The position numbers were made by a program, and so were the translations under genes. The notes below the pieces were generated by a model. The model worked only from the letters and a program-made list of their open reading frames with translations, had not been told where the DNA came from and ran no database searches. This document shows positions 25,388 to 34,340 of a stretch of DNA of 42,539 nucleotides, piece by piece. Each line of letters starts with the position of its first letter. Position 1 is the first letter of the stretch. The DNA comes from Stutzerimonas chloritidismutans AW-1 (GTDB lineage: Bacteria > Pseudomonadota > Gammaproteobacteria > Pseudomonadales > Pseudomonadaceae): the NCBI RefSeq assembly GCF_000495915.1, contig NZ_AOFQ01000008.1, positions 1 to 42,539 of the forward strand. Direction: 5' to 3'.

Positions 25388-26173
25388 ATGAGCGACGACA
25401 TCGAAGACACCGGCACACCCAAGGATCGCAAGTTCGTCGAGGCCCTCGCCCGCGGGCTGGACGTGCTGCGTGCCTTCACCCATGGCTCGGTGGTGATGGG
25501 TAATCAGGACATCGCACGCATCACCGGGCTGCCAAAGCCCACCGTGTCGCGCATGACCTACACGCTGACCAAGCTCGGCTACCTCAGCTATTCGCAGCAG
25601 CTGGAGAAGTACCAACTCGATTCCGGCGTGCTGGCGCTCGGTTATGCCTACGTTTCCAACCTGCGCGTGCGCCAGCTGGCCAAGCCGTACATGGACGAGT
25701 TCGCCCGCCGCACCAACACCACCGTGGGCCTGACCTGCCGCGACCGGCTGTCGATGATCTACGTGGAGAATTGCCGCCCGGCCGAGGTCACCACCCTGCG
25801 CATGGACGCCGGCGTGCGTCTGCCGCTGGCCACCACCGCCGCTGGCCGCGCCTTTCTCGCCGCCACCCCGGAGAAGGAACGCGAGCATCTGATGGCCGCT
25901 CTGGCCAGCAAGTACGGTGATGACTGGGCCGCCATCGAGGCTTCACTGCACGCCTCGTTCGAGGAGTTCGTGCAGCACGGCTTCTGCCTGTCGCTCGGCG
26001 ACTGGGACCGCAACGTGATGGCCGCCGGTGTGCCGCTGCACCTGGCCGATGGCAGCATCATGGCGCTGACCTGCGGCGCGCCGTCATTCCAGCTCAGCGA
26101 GGAAACCCTGAAGAACTCGCTGGCCCACCAGCTGGAAATGCTCGCTCGGGATATCGAAAGCCTCGGCGTCTGA
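25388..26173 (+). CDS. IclR-family transcriptional regulator
   Basis: 261 residues. A winged helix-turn-helix lies at about 12-75 (IARITGLPKPTVSRMTYTLTKLGYL) and the IclR effector domain from about 85 on, with LTCRDRLSMIYVENC and the LPLATTAAGRAFLA block typical of the family. The start at 25388 (MSDD) is preferred to an upstream in-frame ATG because the family domain starts shortly after it. It probably controls the divergent ligase and the cluster; the ligand is unknown, perhaps an acyl-CoA or the free acid. Confidence 0.9.
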   Translation: MSDDIEDTGTPKDRKFVEALARGLDVLRAFTHGSVVMGNQDIARITGLPKPTVSRMTYTLTKLGYLSYSQQLEKYQLDSGVLALGYAYVSNLRVRQLAKPYMDEFARRTNTTVGLTCRDRLSMIYVENCRPAEVTTLRMDAGVRLPLATTAAGRAFLAATPEKEREHLMAALASKYGDDWAAIEASLHASFEEFVQHGFCLSLGDWDRNVMAAGVPLHLADGSIMALTCGAPSFQLSEETLKNSLAHQLEMLARDIESLGV

Positions 26174-26176
26174 TCG

Positions 26177-26755
26177 TCAGGCCCTGACGCTGGCCCAGGC
26201 GATGTCCGCGAGCAGCTCGCGGCAGTCGGCCAGCGCGGTGCGGGAACGCCCCGCCAGCCAGTTGCGCGCCATGTCGTGGCAGGGTCCGATCACCACCGCG
26301 AGAAAGCAGTCGCCGGGCATACGCCGAAAGGCTCCGCTTTCGCGATGGCGCCGCAGAATTGCCCCAACCCGCTCGCCGTGGGTGCGATTGACCTCGCGCA
26401 GCTGCTCGCCCATCTCGCCCGCCTCGACCCGCCCGCGGTTGTGCAGGACGAAGCGCGCCCAATCCGGGTTCGCAACCACCCAGTCGATGTAGCTGGTGAC
26501 GAACAGCCGGACGCAGGCCTCGGCATCCAGCGTCTCGATCAGCCCGGCTTCCAGCAGCGCGGCGTACTCTCCGATGCCTTCCAGATACAGCGCGGCGATG
26601 ATCCGCTCGCGATTGCCGAAGTGGTGATAGAGGCTGCCGATGCTGGCGCCGGAGCGATCACGAATCATCTCGATGGTGGTCGCCTCCACGCCGAACTCGG
26701 TGAAACAGGCGAGTGCGGCCTGAAGGATTTCCTGCTTGCGGCTACTACGGGCCAT
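26177..26755 (-). CDS. TetR-family transcriptional regulator
   Basis: 192 residues. The N-terminal helix-turn-helix is clear (ATTIEMIRDRSGASIGSLYHHFGNRERI, about 26-53); the remaining helical part is the ligand domain. Convergent and only 4 bp from the iclR stop, and divergent from the hydrolase gene, with a 17-bp inverted repeat in the shared region that is a likely operator. It probably represses itself and the hydrolase. Confidence 0.9.
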   Translation of the reverse strand: MARSSRKQEILQAALACFTEFGVEATTIEMIRDRSGASIGSLYHHFGNRERIIAALYLEGIGEYAALLEAGLIETLDAEACVRLFVTSYIDWVVANPDWARFVLHNRGRVEAGEMGEQLREVNRTHGERVGAILRRHRESGAFRRMPGDCFLAVVIGPCHDMARNWLAGRSRTALADCRELLADIAWASVRA

Positions 26756-26772
26756 CCGGCCTCCAGTCTGAA

Positions 26773-26789
26773 CTAGAATATTTTTCTAG
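26773..26789. promoter_or_regulatory. Inverted repeat, likely TetR operator
   Basis: CTAGAA-TATTT-TTCTAG is a perfect 6-bp inverted repeat with 5-bp spacer, 17 bp before the tetR start and 66 bp before the hydrolase start. Its place between the two divergent genes fits an operator for both. Confidence 0.7.
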
Positions 26790-26855
26790 AATTATCTTCT
26801 GCTCTTCGTATACTGCACCGATCGCAGCAATCGCAGAAGCGCGGAGAACAACAAG

Positions 26856-27740
26856 ATGGCGACGATACAGGTTGAAGAACGCTCCATCGACAACGGCAAC
26901 GGCCATGCCCTGTCCAGCTACTGGTATCAGCCGAGCAGCCTGCCATGCGGCGTCGTGCTGATCGCGCCGGCGATGGGCGTGCCGCAGCGCTTCTACACCG
27001 ACTTTGCCAATTGGCTGGCCGGCCAGGGCTATTTGGCGGTAACCTTCGATTACCTGGGCATGGGCCGCTCGCGGCGGGTGCCGCTCCGCCAGTTGAACGT
27101 CGACATCCTCGACTGGGCGCGCCACGACTGCAGCGCGGTGCTCGCCGCGGCGGCCGAGGTTGCCGGTGAGCTGCCGCTGTACTGGATCGGCCACAGTGTC
27201 GGCGCGCAGATCCTGCCGCTGGTCAAAGGCCATGAGCGCCTGACCCGCATCGTCACCATTGCCGCCGGCAGCGGCTACTGGCGCGAGAACAGCCCGCAGA
27301 TCCGCAACAAGGCCTGGCTGCTCTGGCATGGTCTGGCGCCCGTGCTGACCGCCGTGGCCGGCTACTTCCCGGGCGGTCGCATCGGGGCGGTCGGCGACCT
27401 GCCCGCCGGGGTGATTCGCCAGTGGCGGCGCTGGTGCCTGCATCCGGACTACCTGGTCGGTGTCGAGGGCGAGCCCGTGCGCCAGGCCTTCGCGGCGGTG
27501 CGCACGCCCCTGACCTCGCTGTCCTTCAGCGACGACGAAATGATGTCGGCGCGCAACACCGAATCCCTGCATGGCTTCTACAGCTCGGCACCGAAAACCA
27601 TGCAGCGCATCGCGCCCGCGGAAATCGGCGCCACGCGGATCGGCCACTTCGGCTTCTTCCGTCGCAGTTTCGCCGACAACCTCTGGACGCCACGTCTGTT
27701 GCCAGAGTTGGTGCCAGGCCAACAAAAAGCGATGGTGTGA
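26856..27740 (+). CDS. Alpha/beta hydrolase
   Basis: 294 residues with the alpha/beta fold: the strand plus turn GVVLIAPAMGVPQRFY (about 33-48), the nucleophile elbow GHSVG near residue 112, an acid in the SFSDDEMMS stretch near 230 and a C-terminal His in RIGHFGFF near 263. No signal peptide, so cytoplasmic. Proteins of this kind are esterases or thioesterases; the cluster suggests release of an acid from an ester, which is inference. Controlled presumably by the divergent TetR. Confidence 0.82.
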   Translation: MATIQVEERSIDNGNGHALSSYWYQPSSLPCGVVLIAPAMGVPQRFYTDFANWLAGQGYLAVTFDYLGMGRSRRVPLRQLNVDILDWARHDCSAVLAAAAEVAGELPLYWIGHSVGAQILPLVKGHERLTRIVTIAAGSGYWRENSPQIRNKAWLLWHGLAPVLTAVAGYFPGGRIGAVGDLPAGVIRQWRRWCLHPDYLVGVEGEPVRQAFAAVRTPLTSLSFSDDEMMSARNTESLHGFYSSAPKTMQRIAPAEIGATRIGHFGFFRRSFADNLWTPRLLPELVPGQQKAMV

Positions 27741-27756
27741 GCCCACAAGCGCACCT

Positions 27757-27800
27757 GTTTCGCAGGGCGGAACACGGCTAGCATATTTCGAAACATATGC
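27757..27800 (+). promoter_or_regulatory. Control region of the MFS transporter gene with TTCG-centred dyads
   Basis: TTCGC-AGG-GCGGAA (27758-27771) is a near palindrome, and GTTTCGCAG in it resembles half of the motif found before the ligase and the beta-oxidation operon. A second dyad, GCATAT-TTCGAA-ACATATGC, follows near 27781. No clear -35/-10 pair. Confidence 0.35.
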
Positions 27801-27887
27801 GAGGGTTATTCACCTTGCCGGATGGCTGATCTCCGACAAAAGTGAGGATGGGCTGGTTACAGCCCTCCTCGCCAATGGAGCCTTGCC

Positions 27888-29246
27888 ATGCACAACAACA
27901 ATAACGGCTACCCCTCGCAAACCCGCGCCTGGGCCACGGTCGCCATCCTCATGCTCGCCTATGTGCTGTCCTTCGTCGATCGGCAGATCCTCAACCTGCT
28001 GGTCGAACCGATCCGCCGAGATCTGGACATCACCGACACCCACATGAGCCTGCTGATGGGCTTCTCCTTCGCGGTGTTCTACACCATCTGCGGCGTGCCC
28101 ATCGGGCGCCTGGCCGACCGCAAGAGCCGCCGCGGCATCATCGCCATCGGCGTGCTGGTGTGGAGCCTGATGACCGCGCTGTGCGGCACCGCGCGAACCT
28201 TCTGGCAGTTTCTCGTGTTCCGCATCGGCGTCGGTGTCGGCGAGGCCGCGCTATCGCCCTCGGCCTACTCGCTGATCGCCGACAGCTTCCCGCCCAAGCT
28301 GCGCGGCACCGCGATGAGCGTCTATTCGATGGGCATCTACATCGGCTCCGGCCTGGCCTTTCTGCTCGGCGGGCTGGTGGTCAAGTTCGCCTCGGCCCAA
28401 GGCGACGTGGAGCTGCCGGTGCTCGGCATGGTCCGCCCCTGGCAGTTGATCTTCCTCGTACTCGGTGCAGCCGGCGTGCTGTTCACCGCCGTGCTCTTGC
28501 TGATCCGCGAGCCGTCGCGCAAGGGTGTCGGCGCCGGCGTCGAGGTGCCACTCAGCGAGGTGGCCGGCTACATTCGCCAGAACCGCCGCACCGTGCTCTG
28601 CCACAACTTCGGCTTCGCCTGCCTGGCTTTCGCCGCCTACGGCAGTTCGGCGTGGATTCCGACGTTCTTCATCCGCACCTACGGCTGGTCGGCCAGCGAC
28701 GTCGGCGTGCTCTACGGCTCGGTGGTGGCGGTGGCGGGCTCGGTCGGCATCATTGCCGGCGGGCGGCTCTCCGACCTGCTGCACCGCCGCGGTTATCGCG
28801 ACGCACCGCTGCGCGTCGGCATCATCTCCGCCGCGCTGACCCTGCCACTCAATCTCGCCTACCTGGCCGGCACCGGCGAACTGGCGCTGGCGCTGATCGC
28901 CCTGCACGTCTTCACCATCGCCATGCCCTTCGGCGTCGGCCCGGCGGCGATCCAGGAGATCATGCCCAACTCCATGCGCGGCCAAGCGTCGGCGGTGTAC
29001 CTGTTCGTCATCACCATGGTCGGCCTCGGTATCGGCCCGACCGCCGTGGCGCTGGGCACCGACTTCGTCTTTGGCGACGACAACGCCCTGCGCTACTCGC
29101 TGCTGATCGTCACCGGCGTTGCGCTGGTCGGCGCGATAGTCCTGCTCGGCATGGGGCTCAAGCATTACCGCGGCAGCCTGGATCGCTTGCAGGAGTGGAA
29201 GCCGCAAGGTGTAGCGCCAGCCGAGGCAGAGGCGAGACCGGCCTGA
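27888..29246 (+). CDS. MFS transporter, spinster-type
   Basis: 452 residues with 12 membrane segments. It opens with WATVAILMLAYVLSFVDRQILNLLVEPI, the usual start of spinster-like MFS carriers in proteobacteria, has the DRKSRRGII loop after segment 2 and a second GGRLSDLLHRRG loop after segment 8. The gene ends in a hydrophilic Ala/Glu tail. Such carriers near acyl-CoA genes take up organic acids or sterol-like compounds; the substrate is not identifiable. A terminator separates it from the convergent dehydrogenase operon. Confidence 0.9.
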   Translation: MHNNNNGYPSQTRAWATVAILMLAYVLSFVDRQILNLLVEPIRRDLDITDTHMSLLMGFSFAVFYTICGVPIGRLADRKSRRGIIAIGVLVWSLMTALCGTARTFWQFLVFRIGVGVGEAALSPSAYSLIADSFPPKLRGTAMSVYSMGIYIGSGLAFLLGGLVVKFASAQGDVELPVLGMVRPWQLIFLVLGAAGVLFTAVLLLIREPSRKGVGAGVEVPLSEVAGYIRQNRRTVLCHNFGFACLAFAAYGSSAWIPTFFIRTYGWSASDVGVLYGSVVAVAGSVGIIAGGRLSDLLHRRGYRDAPLRVGIISAALTLPLNLAYLAGTGELALALIALHVFTIAMPFGVGPAAIQEIMPNSMRGQASAVYLFVITMVGLGIGPTAVALGTDFVFGDDNALRYSLLIVTGVALVGAIVLLGMGLKHYRGSLDRLQEWKPQGVAPAEAEARPA

Positions 29247-29264
29247 TCGGACGCGGGACGTCAG

Positions 29265-29384
29265 GCGTAGGGCGGATCACGCTTTACCGATCCACCGATC
29301 CACGGGTACCGACCCAACCGCGTGGATGTGAAATGCGACATCCACCCTACGAACCCGAACCGATAGCGTAGGGTGGATCACGCT
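29265..29384. repeat. REP-like repeat cluster
   Basis: GCGTAGGGyGGATCACGCT occurs at 29265-29283 and 29366-29384, each followed by CCGATCCACC, and an inverted partner TGCGACATCCACCCTACG is at 29334-29351. This GTAGGGTGGAT family is a common intergenic repeat in pseudomonads. The stretch 29247-29554 contains no gene. Confidence 0.75.
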
Positions 29385-29554
29385 CCTCCGATCCACCGCC
29401 CCACCCAGCCAACGTGCCGACCCGCCGCATGTGGTGAAACGCGCCAACCGCCCCTACCGAACTGTTCGCATACCCGGCTTAGCACCGGAGCCAAGAAACG
29501 TCGCGGATAAGTCCGCTCCCACAGCACAATCACCGCAACGGTATCCACCGCCCA

Positions 29555-29585
29555 CAAAAAACCCGCTCCTGAGAGCGGGTTTTTT
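29555..29585. terminator. Bidirectional terminator between the MFS gene and the dehydrogenase operon
   Basis: ACCCGCTC (29561-29568) pairs with GAGCGGGT (29573-29580); six A precede and six T follow, so it works in both directions between convergent genes. Confidence 0.9.
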
Positions 29586-29604
29586 CATGCCTGACGGCGG
29601 ACGA

Positions 29605-30747
29605 TCACGCCACCTGCATCAACTTCGCATAGACCTTCAGATGATGGTCGTCGTCACCGAACTGGTGGGCGATCATCACCAGGCGCTTGGCGTGGTGGGC
29701 GAGGTTGTATTCCCAGGTCATGCCGATGCCGCCGTGCAGCTGGATCGCTTCCTCGGCCACCTTGCGTGCGGCGCGGGCGCAGATGTATTTGGCGGAGGCG
29801 ATGATGCGACGGCGGTCGTCGTTGTCTTCGCCGTCGGCAAAGGTCGCGGCGAGGATCGCCATGCTGGTGGCCTGCTCCAGTTCGGTCTGCATGTCCACCA
29901 TGCGGTGCTGCAGCACCTGGAATTTGCCGATCGGTACGCCGAACTGCTTGCGCGTCTTCAGGTAGTCCAGGGTCAGCTTGCAGGCTTCGTCCATGCTGCC
30001 CAGCGCATCAGCGCACTGCGCGGCGATAGCGCGGCCCTGCTGGTAACGCAGCGCCGGCAGTGCATTACCGATCTCGCCAAGCACCGCATCGGCACCGACC
30101 TGCACGTTGTCGAGGAACAGCTCACAGCCTTTACGTCCGTCGATGGTCGGGTAGACCCGGCGGCTCACGCCTTGAGCATTCGGGTCGACCAGGAACAGGC
30201 TGATGCCGGCCTCATCGCGGCTATCACCTGAGCTGCGTGCGGAGACGATGATCTTCCCGGCGCTGTGCCCGCCAATCACCACAGCCTTACGGCCGGACAA
30301 GCGATACCCGCCGTCGACCGCCTCGGCTTTGGTCTGTACATCGTGCAAGTTGTAGTGGCTCTGCGGTTCGTCGAAGGCCACCGCCAGTTGCAGCGAACCA
30401 GCAGCAACCTGCGGCAGCAAGTCCGCTATCTGCGCATCGCTGCCCAGCTGATTGAGCAACCCACCGCCGAAAATCACCGATTGCAGGTAGGGCTCAAGCG
30501 TCAGGCCGCGGCCCAGCTCGGTCATCACCAACATGGTTTCCACGCCGCCGCCGCCAAAGCCGCCGATCTCTTCGGCGAACGGTACGGCGGTCAGGCCCAG
30601 CTCGCCCAGCTGGCCCCAGAACTCGGCAGAAAAGCCCAGTTCCGACTCGCTGAATTTCTCGCGCTGCTCGAACGGGTAGGCGTCGCGCACCAGGCGCGCC
30701 GCGGTGTCTTGCAGCATTTGCTGCTCTTCAGTCAGTTTGAAGTCCAT
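29605..30747 (-). CDS. Acyl-CoA dehydrogenase, small (PimD-like) subunit
   Basis: 380 residues of the acyl-CoA dehydrogenase family: the N-terminal helical domain, the middle beta domain (about 120-225) and the C-terminal helical domain with RKQFGVPIGKFQVLQHRMVDM (about 262-282) and QLHGGIGMTWEY near 340. The length equals that of PimD of Rhodopseudomonas palustris, whose partner PimC is matched by the next gene. It would oxidise an acyl-CoA at alpha/beta with FAD. 12 bp downstream of the second dehydrogenase gene. Confidence 0.88.
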   Translation of the reverse strand: MDFKLTEEQQMLQDTAARLVRDAYPFEQREKFSESELGFSAEFWGQLGELGLTAVPFAEEIGGFGGGGVETMLVMTELGRGLTLEPYLQSVIFGGGLLNQLGSDAQIADLLPQVAAGSLQLAVAFDEPQSHYNLHDVQTKAEAVDGGYRLSGRKAVVIGGHSAGKIIVSARSSGDSRDEAGISLFLVDPNAQGVSRRVYPTIDGRKGCELFLDNVQVGADAVLGEIGNALPALRYQQGRAIAAQCADALGSMDEACKLTLDYLKTRKQFGVPIGKFQVLQHRMVDMQTELEQATSMAILAATFADGEDNDDRRRIIASAKYICARAARKVAEEAIQLHGGIGMTWEYNLAHHAKRLVMIAHQFGDDDHHLKVYAKLMQVA

Positions 30748-30759
30748 TGCGGTGCCCCC

Positions 30760-31956
30760 TTACAGCTCGAGAATCATCTTCGAGACGATGTTCTTCTGGA
30801 TTTCGTTGGAGCCGCCGAAGATCGACAGCTTGCGCATGTTGAAGTAGTCGCCTGCCAGCGACGCGCTGTAGTCGGCATGCAGCAGCTCGCCGTCATAGTC
30901 CAGCTGCAGCTCTTCTTCGAGGAACGGCAGCGCGTACGGCCCGATAACCTTGCGCAACAGGTGAGTGATCGCCTGGCGAATCTCGGTGCCCTTGACCTTG
31001 AGAATCGACGACTCGGCACCGGGCACGCCGCCTTCCTTCGCCGCGGCGAGGATGCGCAGGGTGCTCATCTCGATGGCCATCAGCTGCATCTCGACCTCCG
31101 CGACCTGAGCGCGGAACAGCTGGTCTTCGAGCATCGGCTTGCCGTCGCAGACTTCCTTCATGGCGATGCGCTTCAGATGCGCCAGCACTGCCTTGGACGA
31201 GCCGATGCCGGCCAGGCCCGTACGCTCGTGGGTCAGCAGGTACTTGGCGCATGTCCAGCCCTGGTTTTCCTTGCCGACTAGGTTCTCCACCGGCACGCGG
31301 ACGTTGTCGAAGAAGACTTCGTTGACCTCGTGGTCGCCGTCCAGGGTGATGATCGGCCGCACGCTGATGCCCGGGCTTTTCATGTCGATCAACAGGAAGC
31401 TGATGCCGCGCTGCTGCTGGGCTTCGGGGTCGGTGCGCACCAGGCAGAAAATCATGTTGGCGTGCTGGCCGAGGGTGGTCCAGGTCTTCTGGCCGTTCAC
31501 CACATAATGGTCGCCGTCGCGCACGGCGCGGGTCTTCAGGCTCGCCAGGTCGGAGCCGGCACCGGGCTCGGAATAGCCCTGGCACCACCAGTCCTCACCG
31601 GAGAGGATGCGCGGCAGGTAATGGTCGATCTGCTGCTGGGTGCCGAACTTGATGATCACAGGGGCAACCATGTTGACGCCAAAGGGCACGGTACGCGGCG
31701 CGCCGAAGGCCGAGCACTCCTCGTCGAAGATGTGCTTCTCGACCGGGCCCCAGGTGGTGCCGCCCAGTTCAACCGGCCAGCCCGGCGCGTACCAGCCGCG
31801 CTTGACCAGAATCTGCTGCCAGCGCTCGTGATCCGCTTTGGACATGTGTTTGCCGAGCTTGACCTTGGCGGCGATGTCCGCCGGCAGCTCGCTTTTCAGG
31901 AAGGCGCGCACTTCATCGCGGAAGGCGAGCTCTTCGGCCGTGTAGTTGACGTTCAT
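30760..31956 (-). CDS. Acyl-CoA dehydrogenase, large (PimC-like) subunit
   Basis: 398 residues from the start MNVNYTAEELAFRDEVRAFL at 31956; the open frame runs further upstream but the family begins here and GAGGACTTTCCC precedes it. WWCQGYSEPGAGSDLASLKT near 130 and VNGQKTWTTLGQHANM near 155 are the FAD/substrate region, GLAGIGSSKAVLAHLKR near 250, and the C-terminus has IFGGSNEIQKNIVSKMIL. It is probably the partner of the 380-residue protein. Part of a three-gene operon with the FadB-like gene, 44 bp after its stop. Confidence 0.9.
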   Translation of the reverse strand: MNVNYTAEELAFRDEVRAFLKSELPADIAAKVKLGKHMSKADHERWQQILVKRGWYAPGWPVELGGTTWGPVEKHIFDEECSAFGAPRTVPFGVNMVAPVIIKFGTQQQIDHYLPRILSGEDWWCQGYSEPGAGSDLASLKTRAVRDGDHYVVNGQKTWTTLGQHANMIFCLVRTDPEAQQQRGISFLLIDMKSPGISVRPIITLDGDHEVNEVFFDNVRVPVENLVGKENQGWTCAKYLLTHERTGLAGIGSSKAVLAHLKRIAMKEVCDGKPMLEDQLFRAQVAEVEMQLMAIEMSTLRILAAAKEGGVPGAESSILKVKGTEIRQAITHLLRKVIGPYALPFLEEELQLDYDGELLHADYSASLAGDYFNMRKLSIFGGSNEIQKNIVSKMILEL

Positions 31957-31999
31957 GGGAAAGTCCTCATGGTGCGTTCGGATTGCAGGCGGGTCGCGT

Positions 32000-34105
32000 T
32001 CATTGCCCGGCCTGCCATTCGGTGAAGGTGCGGCCTTCGGCGGCCAGTTTTTCCAGCAGTGGCGCCGGCTTCCACCAGTCGCCGCAACGTGCGTGCAGCT
32101 CCTTGACCCGCGCCAGCACCGTGTCCAGGCCAACGCTGTCGGCATAGAACATCGGCCCGCCGCGGAACGCCGGGAAGCCGTAGCCGTTGAGGTAGATGAC
32201 GTCGATATCACTGGAGCGCTGGGCAATGCCCTCTTCAAGGATCTTCGCGCCCTCGTTGACCAGCGCGAAAATGCAGCGCTCGACGATGTACTGCTCGTCC
32301 AGCGCCTTTCGCTCGATGCCTTTCTCCTGCGACGCTGCTTCCAGCATAGGCACGAGTTCGGGGTTCTCCAGCGGGGTGCGGTTGCCCGGCTCGTAGCAGT
32401 AGTAGCCGGCGCCGGTCTTCTGCCCCAACATGCCAGCGGCGCAAAGCTTGTCGGAGACGGTGGGGAAATCCAGATGCGCCGGCAGCGTCGCGCGCTGGCG
32501 TTTGCGGATCGCCTGGCCGATGTCGAGCCCCGACAGATCGCGCATGGCGAACGGCCCCATGGCCATGCCGAAGTTGCGCAGGGCAGCGTCGACCTGCTGC
32601 GGCGTGGCGCCCTCCTCCAAGAGGAACTCCGCCTCGCGGCCGTACTGGAAGACCATACGGTTGCCGACGAAGCCGTCGCAAACGCCGACCACCACTGAGA
32701 CCTTCTTCAGCTGTTTGCCGATGGCCATGGCAGTGGCCAGCACTTCATCGCTGGTCTTCTCGCCACGCACTACTTCCAGCAGGCGCATGACGTTGGCCGG
32801 GCTGAAGAAATGCAGACCGACCACGTCTTCCGGCCGTTTGGTGAAGGCGGCGATGGCATCCAGATTCAGTGATGAGGTGTTGGAAGCGAGAATTGCGCCG
32901 GGCTTGCAGACGGCATCCAGCTGTTCGAAGACCTGCTGCTTCACGGTCATCTCTTCGAACACCGCTTCGACCACCACGTCGGCATCGGCCAGCGCGGCGT
33001 ACTCGGTCACGCCCTCGATCAGCGCGAGGCGCTTCTCCATCGCCTCCTCGGTCAGGCTGCCGCGTTTGACGCTCGCCGCGTAGGTGTCGCGGGCGCGCTG
33101 CAGGCCGCGTTGCAGTGCCTCCTCATTGATTTCCAGCAGCTTTACCGGAACACCGGCATTGGCGAAGCTCAGGGCGATACCGACACCCATGGTGCCGCCA
33201 CCGATGACCGCGGCGGAGTTGATCGGCCGCGGCTTCACGTCGGACGGCAGGTCATTGATCTTGCCCGCCTGGCGTTCGGCGAAGAACGAATGGACCAAGG
33301 CACCACGCTGAGGCGAGTTCAGGCACTCGGCGAACAGCTCACGCTCACGCTTGAGGCCCTCGGTCAGCGGCAGCTTTGTCGCGGCCTCGACCGCCGCAAT
33401 GCAGCGCAGCGGCGAGAACAGCCCAGGCATGCGCTTGGCCACCTCGGCGTGCTTGGCGCGGATCAGCGCCTCGTTGTCGGCGCCCTCAAGGCCTTGAGAC
33501 TGCTCGCCAGTGCGTCGCGGGGCGCGGCCTTCCTCGACCATACTACGGGCGTAGGCCAGGCCAGCGTCCACCAAATCACCCTCGAAGAGCTCGTCGACGA
33601 TGCTGTGCTCGACAGCCTCGGCAGCGCTGATCGGCGTGCCGCTGACAATCATGTCCAGCGCTTTCTCGACCCCTGCCAAACGCGGCAATCGCTGGGTACC
33701 ACCGGCACCGGGTAACAGACCCAACTTCACTTCGGGCAGGCCGACCTTGGCGTCCTTGCGGGCAATGCGGTAATGACAACCCAGCGCAACTTCCAGCCCG
33801 CCACCGAGTGCGGTGCCATGAATGACTGCAACGCTCGGCTTGTTGCAGCCTTCGATGACCTCGATCACCTCGGGCAGGCTCGGCGCCTGCGGCGGCTTGC
33901 CGAACTCCTTTATGTCCGCGCCGGCAATAAAGGTATTGCCCTCGCACACCAGCGCCACGGCGCGGACGTGCTGGTCCGCTTCGGCATGCTGAAAGGCCTT
34001 CAGCAGCCCCTCGCGCACCGCCTGGCCGAGGGCGTTGACCGGTGGATTGTTGACCGTGATCAGCGCGATATCGCCCTGAACTTCGAGCCGTACGACATCT
34101 GTCAT
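32000..34105 (-). CDS. Bifunctional enoyl-CoA hydratase / 3-hydroxyacyl-CoA dehydrogenase (FadJ/PimF-like)
   Basis: 701 residues. The crotonase domain comes first (about 1-190; the oxyanion-hole GADIKEFG near 63, GTALGGGLEVALGCHYR near 97 and PEVKLGLLPGAGGTQRLPR near 125). The NAD-binding 3-hydroxyacyl-CoA dehydrogenase domain follows (Rossmann GGGTMGVGIALSFANAG near 302) and then two C-terminal dehydrogenase domains (HFFSPANVMRLLEVV near 428, DGFVGNRM near 470). It carries out steps two and three of beta-oxidation. First gene of the operon with the two dehydrogenases. No thiolase is present in the window. Confidence 0.92.
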   Translation of the reverse strand: MTDVVRLEVQGDIALITVNNPPVNALGQAVREGLLKAFQHAEADQHVRAVALVCEGNTFIAGADIKEFGKPPQAPSLPEVIEVIEGCNKPSVAVIHGTALGGGLEVALGCHYRIARKDAKVGLPEVKLGLLPGAGGTQRLPRLAGVEKALDMIVSGTPISAAEAVEHSIVDELFEGDLVDAGLAYARSMVEEGRAPRRTGEQSQGLEGADNEALIRAKHAEVAKRMPGLFSPLRCIAAVEAATKLPLTEGLKRERELFAECLNSPQRGALVHSFFAERQAGKINDLPSDVKPRPINSAAVIGGGTMGVGIALSFANAGVPVKLLEINEEALQRGLQRARDTYAASVKRGSLTEEAMEKRLALIEGVTEYAALADADVVVEAVFEEMTVKQQVFEQLDAVCKPGAILASNTSSLNLDAIAAFTKRPEDVVGLHFFSPANVMRLLEVVRGEKTSDEVLATAMAIGKQLKKVSVVVGVCDGFVGNRMVFQYGREAEFLLEEGATPQQVDAALRNFGMAMGPFAMRDLSGLDIGQAIRKRQRATLPAHLDFPTVSDKLCAAGMLGQKTGAGYYCYEPGNRTPLENPELVPMLEAASQEKGIERKALDEQYIVERCIFALVNEGAKILEEGIAQRSSDIDVIYLNGYGFPAFRGGPMFYADSVGLDTVLARVKELHARCGDWWKPAPLLEKLAAEGRTFTEWQAGQ

Positions 34106-34138
34106 GACTGGCCTCCGCTGTGTGAAATGCTGATTGGA

Positions 34139-34170
34139 ATTGTAATTTCACGGAATCATGTTTCGCACAG
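34139..34170 (-). promoter_or_regulatory. Promoter region of the beta-oxidation operon with the shared motif
   Basis: TACAAT (minus strand, 34139-34144) is a good -10. The motif CTGTGCGAAAC (minus strand, 34160-34170) lies in the -35 region, followed by GAT and CG at the spacing seen before the ligase. That gives 16 of 20 positions shared between the two sites. Confidence 0.55.
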
Positions 34171-34340
34171 CAGAATAAAGGAGTCACGTTACGCATGTCG
34201 ATAGGCCGGCATCGGACAGCAATCAAGCGAGGCAAATGGGCGCAACGCGCGTCAGTGCTTGATATTGCCGGCAGCCGGACCGGGCGTCGCACAGCACTAT
34301 CAGTCAGAGAAATGTCGCCGCAAAAGCGGGGGCGGCGGTG

